NCBI RefSeq assembly: GCF_016900655.1
Contig: NZ_JACJKH010000001.1
Coordinates: forward strand, 154,668-218,667
Source: Drancourtella massiliensis
GTDB lineage: Bacteria; Bacillota; Clostridia; Lachnospirales; Lachnospiraceae
Reading direction: 5' to 3'
DNA length: 64,000 bases
This document shows positions 25,320 through 33,900 of this stretch, piece by piece (the stretch's first letter is position 1; the number at the start of each line of letters is the position of its first letter). The translations under genes were made by a program, and so were the position numbers. Under the pieces are notes generated by a model. It saw nothing but the letters and a program-made list of their open reading frames with translations. It did no database searches and was not told the DNA's origin.

Positions 25320-26779
25320 TGGCAAATCAAGATACAACAAAGAAAAAGGTGATTTCCTCTTTAATATGGAAATTTTTTGAAAGAATAGGATATCAGGGAG
25401 TTAATTTTATTGTTCAAATTGTTCTGGCTAGGCTTCTTTTGCCGGAAGACTATGGCATTATTTCGTTACTGATTGTTTTTGTAAATATTGCAAATGCAAT
25501 GATACAAAATGGATTTAATACAGCACTGATTCAAAAAAAAGAAGTAGATGAGATCGACATTTCATCTGCTTTTTTTGTAACATTAGTTTTATCTATTTTT
25601 TTGTATGTTGTACTGTATTTATCAGCACCAGCTATTAGTGATTTTTATAGAATGCCTAAGATGATTCCGGTGTTAAGAGTATTGGCTTTGTTACTTCCGC
25701 TTGGAGCAGTAAACTCGATTCAGATTGCTATTTTGTCTAGAAATCTTCAGTTTTATAAACTTTTGATCAGCAATATGAGTGCAGTTATTTGTTCAGGAAC
25801 GAGTGGAATCATTTTAGCCTATATGGGGGCAGGCGTCTGGGCATTAGTTGTACAGCAGCTCTTTTTCAATCTAATCAGTTGTATTGTACTCTGGTTTGTT
25901 GTCAAATGGAGACCAAGTTTACGATTTTCTATCCAGAGTATTAAAACTTTATTTTCATTTGGATGGAAAATGTTAGTATCAAGATTAATTAATTTGATCT
26001 ACGGAGATATATACAGTCTGGTAATTGGAAGAGTATTTAGTGCGAATGCGCTTGGATATTATAACCGTGGCAAACAGTTCTCATACACAATTATTATGAG
26101 TATTGATGGTGCCATTCAATCGGTAATGCTTCCTGCTTATTCCAGGGAACAAGAGAATAAAAAAATTTTAAAAAGTATGACCAGAAGATCTATTGTAACA
26201 AGTTCGTATGTTGTATTTCCGGTAATGATGGGACTTGGTGTAGTTGCAGGACCACTTGTATCGTTGCTTTTGACGGATAAATGGTTAGGATGTGTTCCGT
26301 TTTTGCAGATTAACTGTTTTATTTATGCATTATACCCTATTCATTCGGCAAATTTGCAGGTGATCTGTGCTATGGGGAAAAGCGAAGTTTATTTAAAACT
26401 GGAAGTTATAAAAAAGATACTTGGGGTTGCAATTATGATTTGTACACTTCCTTTTGGAATATATTGGTTTACTTTTGGTGGTGTGATTACTGGGCTTCTT
26501 TCAACAGTTATCAATGCGTTCCCTAATATAGAATATTTAGATTATTCTATAGCAGAACAATGGAAAGATATATTTCCATCCTTCATTCTTTCAATTGTAA
26601 TGGGAGCGATTGTATATCCGATTCAATTTCTTCCTATTAATAATCTATTTATTTTATTTATCCAGATTATAGTAGGGGTCATTATTTATGTAGGAGCATC
26701 AGCCGTATTTCGATTTGAATGTTTTTATTATTTAAAAAATACAATATTAGACATGATAAGAGGTAAAAAGAAAATATGA
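25319..26779 (+). CDS. wzx: Wzx-type oligosaccharide flippase
   Basis: 486-residue polytopic membrane protein of the MOP superfamily (polysaccharide_synt type), with about 12-14 hydrophobic segments. Opening sequence KVISSLIWKFFERIGYQGVNF and VLARLLLPEDYGIISLL are typical of this exporter class. It would move the undecaprenyl-linked repeat unit to the outer face for polymerisation by the Wzy-like protein at 28533. Starts in the stop codon of the ligase gene and overlaps the next gene by 4 bp. AT-rich like its neighbours. Confidence 0.92.
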   Translation: MANQDTTKKKVISSLIWKFFERIGYQGVNFIVQIVLARLLLPEDYGIISLLIVFVNIANAMIQNGFNTALIQKKEVDEIDISSAFFVTLVLSIFLYVVLYLSAPAISDFYRMPKMIPVLRVLALLLPLGAVNSIQIAILSRNLQFYKLLISNMSAVICSGTSGIILAYMGAGVWALVVQQLFFNLISCIVLWFVVKWRPSLRFSIQSIKTLFSFGWKMLVSRLINLIYGDIYSLVIGRVFSANALGYYNRGKQFSYTIIMSIDGAIQSVMLPAYSREQENKKILKSMTRRSIVTSSYVVFPVMMGLGVVAGPLVSLLLTDKWLGCVPFLQINCFIYALYPIHSANLQVICAMGKSEVYLKLEVIKKILGVAIMICTLPFGIYWFTFGGVITGLLSTVINAFPNIEYLDYSIAEQWKDIFPSFILSIVMGAIVYPIQFLPINNLFILFIQIIVGVIIYVGASAVFRFECFYYLKNTILDMIRGKKKI

Positions 26780-27405
26780 AAGATATTATAATAGTTGGAG
26801 CCGGAAGTGCTGCAAGAGATGTGCTTCAGGTTTTAAAAGAGATTAATAAAGTAGAAAAAAAATGGAATATCAAGGGATTTATAGCGGATTACGGAGTAGA
26901 TATAAAAGCACTGACCAGTGATGAATACGAGATTATCGGAACAATAGAAGATTGGCAGCCGAATGAAAATGAAGAATTTGTATGTGCAGTAGCGGATCCT
27001 GATATTAAAAGAAAATTGATAGGAAAGTTAGAAACGAAGGGAGCCAAGTTTGCCCAAGTTATTCATCCGAATGTAGAGATAAATGATTACTGCAAAATAG
27101 GAAAAGGGGTGATTTTATATCACGATGCTATTTTAGGACCTAACTGTGAGGTCGGAGACTATGTACATACGAACTCTAAAATAGGGCATGACTGCAAGAT
27201 TGGAGATTATAGTACTGTAAGTATTATGTGTGCGGTTATGGGACATGTCACTATGGGACAGGGAGTTTTTGTAGGAGGAGGCGCGACGATTATTCCTGGC
27301 GTAACAATAGGGGATCATGTTTACGTAGGTGCAGGAAGCGTAGTTATCAAAGATATTGAGGAAAACAAAAGAGTTTTTGGAAATCCAGCAAGAGAAATGA
27401 GATAG
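26776..27405 (+). CDS. PglD/VioB/NeuD-type sugar O/N-acyltransferase
   Basis: 209 residues: N-terminal Rossmann-like nucleotide-sugar binding domain (IIVGAGSAARDVLQVL) and a left-handed beta-helix of hexapeptide repeats (from about residue 95), with the catalytic-type histidine in SKIGHDCKIGD and the closing GNPAREM. Relatives acetylate the 4-amino group of UDP- or TDP-4-amino-4,6-dideoxysugars from acetyl-CoA. Because an acyl carrier module lies just upstream, the donor could be an acyl-ACP instead. It directly precedes the aminotransferase likely to make its substrate. ATG overlaps wzx by 4 bp. Confidence 0.88.
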   Translation: MKDIIIVGAGSAARDVLQVLKEINKVEKKWNIKGFIADYGVDIKALTSDEYEIIGTIEDWQPNENEEFVCAVADPDIKRKLIGKLETKGAKFAQVIHPNVEINDYCKIGKGVILYHDAILGPNCEVGDYVHTNSKIGHDCKIGDYSTVSIMCAVMGHVTMGQGVFVGGGATIIPGVTIGDHVYVGAGSVVIKDIEENKRVFGNPAREMR

Positions 27406-27419
27406 TGAGGTAAAGGAAA

Positions 27420-28520
27420 ATGATTAATGTTACAAGATCTTCAATGCCTGAATTTGAAGAATATACGGAAGAAATTAAGAAATTATGGGATACTAAATGG
27501 TTAACAAACAGAGGAGCGATTCACAGAGAATTAGAAGAAAAGTTAAAAAATTATCTTGGTGTTGAAAATATTTCTTTGTTTACCAATGGCCACTTGGCTT
27601 TAGAGACAATTTTAGATGGTTTAGATTTGAAAGGAGAGGTGATTACCACTCCTTTTACTTTTGCATCAACAACGCAGGCTATTGTACGCTGTGGATTAAC
27701 ACCAGTGTTCTGTGACATCAATGAAGACGATTTTACAATAGATATTAATAAAATTGAGTCATTGATTACAGATAAAACCTGTGCAATACTTCCTGTTCAT
27801 GTGTATGGAAATATCTGTAATATTGAGGAGATTCAAAAAATTGCAGATAAATATGGTTTAAAAGTAGTATATGATGCAGCACATGCATTTGGAATAAAAT
27901 ATCGTGGAAAAGGTATTGGGAATTTTGGAGAGGCATCTATGTTCAGCTTTCATGCGACAAAAGTTTTCAATACAATTGAAGGCGGCGCAGTATGCTATCA
28001 CGATAAGAATTTGGGAATAAAAATGGAAAGATTAAAAAATTTCGGAATTGTTGATGAAGATCATATTGACGAAATTGGTGGCAATGCAAAAATGAATGAA
28101 TTTCAGGCAGCAATGGGTGTGTGTAATTTGCGACATGTGGATAATGAGATTGAGAAGAGGAAGCATGTCGTACAAAGATATAGAGAACGTCTGGAGAACC
28201 AAAAAGGAATTAAATTATCTCCAGTACAGGCGGATGTGATTCCAAATTATTCATATTTCCCAGTATTATTTGATGAAGAAGTTTTGGGATATACTAGGGA
28301 TAATATCAGAGATGCTTTAAAAGAACAGGGAATTAATGCAAGAAAGTATTTTTATCCATTAACAAATGAAATTCCAAATTATAGCGAACATTTTAAAATT
28401 CAAGATACTCCTATTGCTTATAAAATTTCACGTCAGGTATTAACATTACCACTATATGCGGATCTTTCATTGAAAGATGTTGATAGAATATGTGATATTA
28501 TTCTTTCCTATCACAATTAA
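27420..28520 (+). CDS. dTDP-4-amino-4,6-dideoxyhexose aminotransferase (VioA-like)
   Basis: 366-residue DegT/DnrJ/EryC1 enzyme. PLP lysine K181 in SFHATKVFNTIEGG and VVYDAAHAFG with the ring-nitrogen aspartate. The opening INVTRSSMPEFEEY and LTNRGAIHRELEE and the SFHATK motif resemble VioA/FdtB-type enzymes acting on dTDP-4-keto-6-deoxyglucose, unlike the first aminotransferase in the locus, which has SFNGNK. The substrate can be made by RmlA and RmlB (46916, 45872). Product is dTDP-Qui4N or dTDP-Fuc4N; the WecF-like glycosyltransferase downstream favours a 4-amino-4,6-dideoxyhexose. Configuration at C4 is not decided. Confidence 0.82.
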   Translation: MINVTRSSMPEFEEYTEEIKKLWDTKWLTNRGAIHRELEEKLKNYLGVENISLFTNGHLALETILDGLDLKGEVITTPFTFASTTQAIVRCGLTPVFCDINEDDFTIDINKIESLITDKTCAILPVHVYGNICNIEEIQKIADKYGLKVVYDAAHAFGIKYRGKGIGNFGEASMFSFHATKVFNTIEGGAVCYHDKNLGIKMERLKNFGIVDEDHIDEIGGNAKMNEFQAAMGVCNLRHVDNEIEKRKHVVQRYRERLENQKGIKLSPVQADVIPNYSYFPVLFDEEVLGYTRDNIRDALKEQGINARKYFYPLTNEIPNYSEHFKIQDTPIAYKISRQVLTLPLYADLSLKDVDRICDIILSYHN

Positions 28521-28532
28521 GGGAGTGAAAAA

Positions 28533-29816
28533 TTGGGAAAAAAATTAAAAATAAAAAAGCAGAATATAAGAAATTACTGTTTGATTTTATTTCTATGTAT
28601 TGATGTAGTTTACTGGGTGATTCAGAAAATACTTAGTGTTCTTCAACTTCAAGATTTTTATTGGATCATTACAATAGCAGTAATTTATATTCCGTTGATT
28701 ATTTATTTTTGTATAACTTCAGTCAAAGAGTTTCCGGTGGATTTTCTAATAATTGTTTTAGGAATTATCTTACTTTATGCAGTAACAGCTTTTTTTCATC
28801 CTGAATATCAGGAATGGTTTCATCATCCAGTTTATGGAGTATGGAAAAGAATCCTGCGTCCGGATAGAGGTCTTTTTTTATATCTTTTTTTGAGAATTCA
28901 AGATGATCCGGATGAAATCCTGAATTGTATGAAGATAGCTGGATATATTATGTTTTTTTATTGCGCCAGAACTTTTGTAATCTCTACAATTCGAGGTTAC
29001 TGGTTAGTTTATTCTGCACAAACGCTGACGAATGTAGAAGCGTCCTATAGTATGGACTTTGGTTATGACCTTCTGCTTACAATTATGATCTTTAGTTATC
29101 TGGCGTTGTATGAAAAGAAGATTCGGTATTATCTTGTAGCAGGTATTAGTTTTGCTATGTGCCTGATAGCAGGATCCAGAGGACCGCTTCTTTGCATTGG
29201 TATTTTTGGAATTTTGATTTTGATTGAGTTTATGAGAAACAATATAAAGCGACTGATGATAGTTTTAGGAAGTATCAGTATAGCATTTGCTTTGATTTGG
29301 TTTAATTTTTCACGAATTATAGAAATAATTCAGTCAGTACTTTCCTCGTTTGGTATATCTTCCAGAAGTATCCAAATGATCTTAGAAGGGAATGTTACTG
29401 ATAATAATGGAAGAACACAAATATATGAGATGGCATGGAGTTTGATTCAAGAAAATCCGATAACTGGATGGGGATTATATGGGGATAGATATGTAATTGG
29501 AAGAAGGTTTGCATGGGGATATTCTCATAATATTTTTCTGGAACTTATGGTCACTTTTGGAGTTGTTATTGCGGTAATATTATCGTTGATTTTCTTCATA
29601 AATGCCACTAGACTGATTATTTTTTCCAAAAACAGGAGTGTCAGAATACTATTTATTATTTGTTTGTCTATTTCTGCAAAATTATTAATTTCTATGTCAT
29701 TTTGGTATGAACCATATTTCTGGGGAGCAATTGCGATTTTTGTGAACTGGGAAAAAAGGAAAGGGAAATTTCGTGTGAATCGCGGAGGACTTATTGGAAA
29801 GAGAGTAGGTAAATAA
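28533..29816 (+). CDS. wzy: Wzy-type polysaccharide polymerase / O-antigen ligase family
   Basis: 427-residue membrane protein with about 10-12 hydrophobic segments and a larger outer loop containing NVTDNNGRTQIYEMAWSLI, then ENPITGWGLYGDR and YSHNIFLELMVTFG. The last two match the Wzy_C/O-antigen ligase signature (NPxxGxG... HNxxL). It polymerises repeat units on the outer membrane face. The start is TTG at 28533, preceded by AAGGGAGTG; no ATG fits the N-terminus. Located between the VioA-like and WecF-like genes; 1 bp separates it from the latter. Confidence 0.87.
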   Translation: MGKKLKIKKQNIRNYCLILFLCIDVVYWVIQKILSVLQLQDFYWIITIAVIYIPLIIYFCITSVKEFPVDFLIIVLGIILLYAVTAFFHPEYQEWFHHPVYGVWKRILRPDRGLFLYLFLRIQDDPDEILNCMKIAGYIMFFYCARTFVISTIRGYWLVYSAQTLTNVEASYSMDFGYDLLLTIMIFSYLALYEKKIRYYLVAGISFAMCLIAGSRGPLLCIGIFGILILIEFMRNNIKRLMIVLGSISIAFALIWFNFSRIIEIIQSVLSSFGISSRSIQMILEGNVTDNNGRTQIYEMAWSLIQENPITGWGLYGDRYVIGRRFAWGYSHNIFLELMVTFGVVIAVILSLIFFINATRLIIFSKNRSVRILFIICLSISAKLLISMSFWYEPYFWGAIAIFVNWEKRKGKFRVNRGGLIGKRVGK

Positions 29817-29817
29817 A

Positions 29818-30909
29818 ATGATTGTTCATATTATGAATGCATCTCCAATTGTCAATGAATATGTGACATTAGTGAATAAATATTGTAATAAAAAAGAGCA
29901 TGTTTTTGTGATAGGACCAAATGGGAAAACTTGTAAAAAAGTAATAGAAGCAGAAAATATTATAAGAGTCAGAAAATGGTATAGTGTTAAAGGCATTGTG
30001 GATATGATCCGCTATATGAATAAAGCGGATCATATTATTGCACATGGACTGTTTTCAGGGAAAACAGTTGCATTTTTCTATTTTCAGCCATGGCTTTTAA
30101 GAAAAACGAACTGGCTGATCTGGGGAGGAGACGTCTATGGAAGAAGAGATAAAAAACAGACATTCTATACTAGATTAGTTGATTCCATGAAAAAAGCAAT
30201 TGCATCACAGTTTCCATTTATTACAACACTGGTAGATGGAGACTATGAGATGGCTAAAAAGGCCTACAATATTAGGGGGCAACATTTAAGAGTAGTATAT
30301 CCTTCTCCGCTTCTTATGAGAGCACCGAAGAATATAGAAAATGATGCTGTAGAGTCTTTACATGGTACAATTAAGATCTTGCTTGGAAATTCTGCTACAG
30401 AATCAAATCAGCATAAAGAAGCATTTAAATTGTTGGAAAAGTATAAAGACAAAAATATAAAAATATATGTACCTTTATCATATGGGCCAGAGAAATATGC
30501 GGACGAAATCGAGCAGATGGGAGCGCATATTTTTGGAAAAAAATTCATACCTATGCGGTCATTTATGAATAAAGATCAATATACAGAATTCTTAAAAACG
30601 ATTCATGTAGGAATTTTTAATAATAATCGACAACAGGCAATGGGAAACATTAATCAATTGCTATTATTAATGAAAAAGGTGTATATAAGAGATGATACTA
30701 CCATGTGGGAGTATTATGTCAAAGACCTAAAATGCAAGATGCATAGAGTGAATGAAATTTGTCAAGAGTCCTTTGAAACCTTTATCACGGTTAATAAGGA
30801 AGAAGCACTTTGGAACAAGAAGTGCATTAAAGAGAGTCGTGATGAAGATCATGTTTTAGAATTGTGGAAAGAAGTGTTTTACCAGATGACAAAAGGAGAT
30901 AATAAATGA
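29818..30909 (+). CDS. WecF-like 4-acetamido-4,6-dideoxyhexose transferase (GT56)
   Basis: 363 residues. Pattern features of the WecF/GT56 family: an opening VHIMNASPIVNEYV, WLIWGGDVYGRR, ILLGNSATESNQHKEAF and the C-terminal FNNNRQQAMGNINQLL. In enterobacteria WecF moves TDP-Fuc4NAc onto a lipid-linked disaccharide. Here it would add a 4-acylamino-4,6-dideoxyhexose made by the VioA-like and PglD-like enzymes, with dTDP-sugar from RmlAB. It is the only glycosyltransferase recognised in the cassette besides the phosphoglycosyl transferase. It overlaps the next gene by 4 bp (ATGA). Confidence 0.85.
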   Translation: MIVHIMNASPIVNEYVTLVNKYCNKKEHVFVIGPNGKTCKKVIEAENIIRVRKWYSVKGIVDMIRYMNKADHIIAHGLFSGKTVAFFYFQPWLLRKTNWLIWGGDVYGRRDKKQTFYTRLVDSMKKAIASQFPFITTLVDGDYEMAKKAYNIRGQHLRVVYPSPLLMRAPKNIENDAVESLHGTIKILLGNSATESNQHKEAFKLLEKYKDKNIKIYVPLSYGPEKYADEIEQMGAHIFGKKFIPMRSFMNKDQYTEFLKTIHVGIFNNNRQQAMGNINQLLLLMKKVYIRDDTTMWEYYVKDLKCKMHRVNEICQESFETFITVNKEEALWNKKCIKESRDEDHVLELWKEVFYQMTKGDNK

Positions 30910-33900
30910 GAAGGGCAGTAAAGCCAGTCTTGGCGTTTTTGTTTTTAAATTGTCTTGTGACTGGAATTCATGCGAATGCTTTGGCAAATGATACTAAAAT
31001 AGATTCAACTATTCAGGCAGAGATTACCCAAGGATTCATTAATAAAAATGGAAATGTTTATTACCAGTATGAAGACGGCACGTTCGCAAAGGGGCTAAAG
31101 GAAATAAGTGGTCATACATACTATTTTAATTCTGCTGGAGTAATGCAAACGGGAATCACTATTATTGATGGAAAGCGTTACTATTTTAATTTAGATAATG
31201 GACAGCAGGAATGGGGATTGATCGACGCAGATAATGGTTATACATATTATTTTTTGCAGGATGGAGATGTGCTAAAAGGGCTAGTTCGACTTCAGGGAGA
31301 AATTTACTTTTTTAATGAGACAAGTGGAGCAGCTTATTCAGGATGGAAAATTATTGATAATCAAAAATATTTTTTTGATTCAGTGACAAAGAAAGCGTAC
31401 ATTGGACGACATGAGGTTGACGGAAAATGGTATTACTTTAATCAGGATGGAATTGCTCAAAAAAATACATTTATTGAAATCGATGGGAAAAAGTATTACT
31501 ATCAATCGGACGGTAGTGAAGCAAGAGGACTAAAAATTCTTGATAATAAAAGATATTATTTTGACCCAGAATCGGGAGAAATGAAATCCGGTTTAATTAA
31601 TCCGGGAAATGGATACATATACTATTTTCTTCCAGAAGGAGATGTCTTAAAGGGATTGCAAAAAATTGAGGGAGAAGTATATTTTTTCAATACGGATACT
31701 GGATCAGCTATGTCTGATTGGAGAGTAGTAGATGGAAAGAAGTACTATTTTGATCCTGTTACAAAAAGAGCTCTCACGGGGAAAAGCGAAGTAGACGGAG
31801 ACATTTACTTGTTTGATCACGAAGGTGTTCTGCAATCGTATACGTTTTATGATGAGAACGGCAGTAGTTATTATTTTGGATGGGATGGAAAACTTGTAAA
31901 GGGATTAAAAACTATCTCTGGTAAAAAATATTATTTTAATTTAGAAACGGGAGCTGCAGAAACAGGATTAATTAGTCCAGGTAACAGAGAAACCTACTAC
32001 TTTGAAGGAAAAGATGGGGCATATAGTGGATGGAAAATCATTAATGATAAAGAATACTATTTTTACCCAGAAAGTTCAGAAATGGCAAGAGGTCTGACAA
32101 ATATTTCAGGAAAAAGATATTATTTTTCCATGGACACGGGAGAAAAGATTAATGGATTAATACAACTTGGATCAGGGTACTACATTTATATCTTGGAAAA
32201 TGGCGGATTTAAAACTGGACTTCAGAGGATAAATGAAGAAGTATATTTTTTTAACGCACTGACTGGTGTGTCGATGACTGGATGGCAAGAGATAAATGGA
32301 CAAAAATACTATTTTTCTCCAGAAACAAAAAAAGCCGTGACGGGAGAACAACAAATTAATAATAAGTTGTATTTTTTTAATTCATTAGGGATTATGCAGA
32401 CAGGCCTTCAAGATATAGAAGGAAAGAAAAAAGCGTTTGATCAGGATGGAAGTATGGTCACTGGATTTTGGAGTGATTCGGAAAACACCTATTATTTCGA
32501 GGATAATACAGGAGAAGCATATGTTGGATTTTTAGAAAAGAATGGTAATAAGTATTATTTTGATCAAGACGGAAAAATGGTGGTAGGGTTGCAAGAAATA
32601 GAAGGGAATCTTTATTTGTTTGATAGTAAAGGAATTATGAAAACAGGAATATATAAACAAGGAGATACAACTTACTATTTTGATACTGCAACTGGAGAAG
32701 CAATTACGGGATTTGTGACATCAGAATTTGGATTTACGTATTATTTTGATGGAACGGATGGAGCAAGAAAAGGGTACCAGATAATTGACGACAAATTGTA
32801 TTATTTTAATACAAACGGAGTTATGTTTACTGGATTTAAACGAGATAATCCAAATCGGGCTTACTATTTTGATCCGGTTGATGGGGCAGCAGTTACTGGA
32901 TTTGTACCGATTAATAATTTGACATACTACTTTTATGGAAAAGATGGGACAAAATCAGGTTTGCAGACAATCGAAGGAGATAAATATTATTTGAGTAGCA
33001 GTGGTACATTGATGTCGGGATTTAAAAGAGTAAACAATATTGCTTACTATTTTGATGAAAAAAACAAAAAAGCATCGGTTGGTTTCATCTCGCCAGGAAA
33101 TGGATATACATACTATTTTGATGGGAATAATGGTGCTTTAAAAGGACTGCAAAAAATAGGGGAAAATTGGTATGCATTTGATGAAACATCAGGTACTTTA
33201 CAAAAAGGTGTTTGGAGACAAATATCCAGTGGTAAATTGTATTATCTTGATCCCGATTCTGGAATTGCGGTCAGAAACTTTGTTGATTATAAAGGATTTC
33301 GATTTTTCTTTGATGGTGAAAACGGAGCTTTGTCAGGATGGCAAGAAATTGGAGGGAAAAAATATAATTTCCGAGAAACAGGTTCAATGAGACTTGGTTT
33401 TTATCCAGAAGGAACGAAAAGATTTTATTTAGATCCTATTACGGGAGAAGTACTTGAAGGAATATATTCATCTGGAGAATATGAATACTATTTTAAGTTA
33501 GATGGTAATGTGCTAAAGGGCTTAAGAACAGTAAATGGAACAACATATTATTTCCATGAGAAATCTGGAACAATCCAATATGGTTATGCAATTATCAATG
33601 GAAAAAGATATTATTTTGATAAATCCACCGGAGAAATGGTTAAAGGCTTAAAAGACATTAATGGAAATAAATTTTATTTCCTTCCTAAAGGAGGTACAGC
33701 AGAAAATAGAGCCGAACTGGAGAAGGCCTTGGAAGAGGCACTCACTTCTCAAAATGGATTTTTTCGTTTAGAAGGGTGCACATATTATATCAAAAACAAC
33801 GCTTTATTAAAAGGAATTCAAAAAATAGGAGAAAGTTACTATTATTTTGACTTTGATAATGGAGTTATGCTGACTGGATTAAGAAAAGTAGGGGATCATC

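Noticed and set aside
27420..28520. WecE proper (TDP-4-oxo-6-deoxyglucose transaminase making Fuc4N)
   Set aside because: The PLP region SFHATKVFNTIEGG looks more VioA/FdtB-like; C4 configuration left open rather than assigned.
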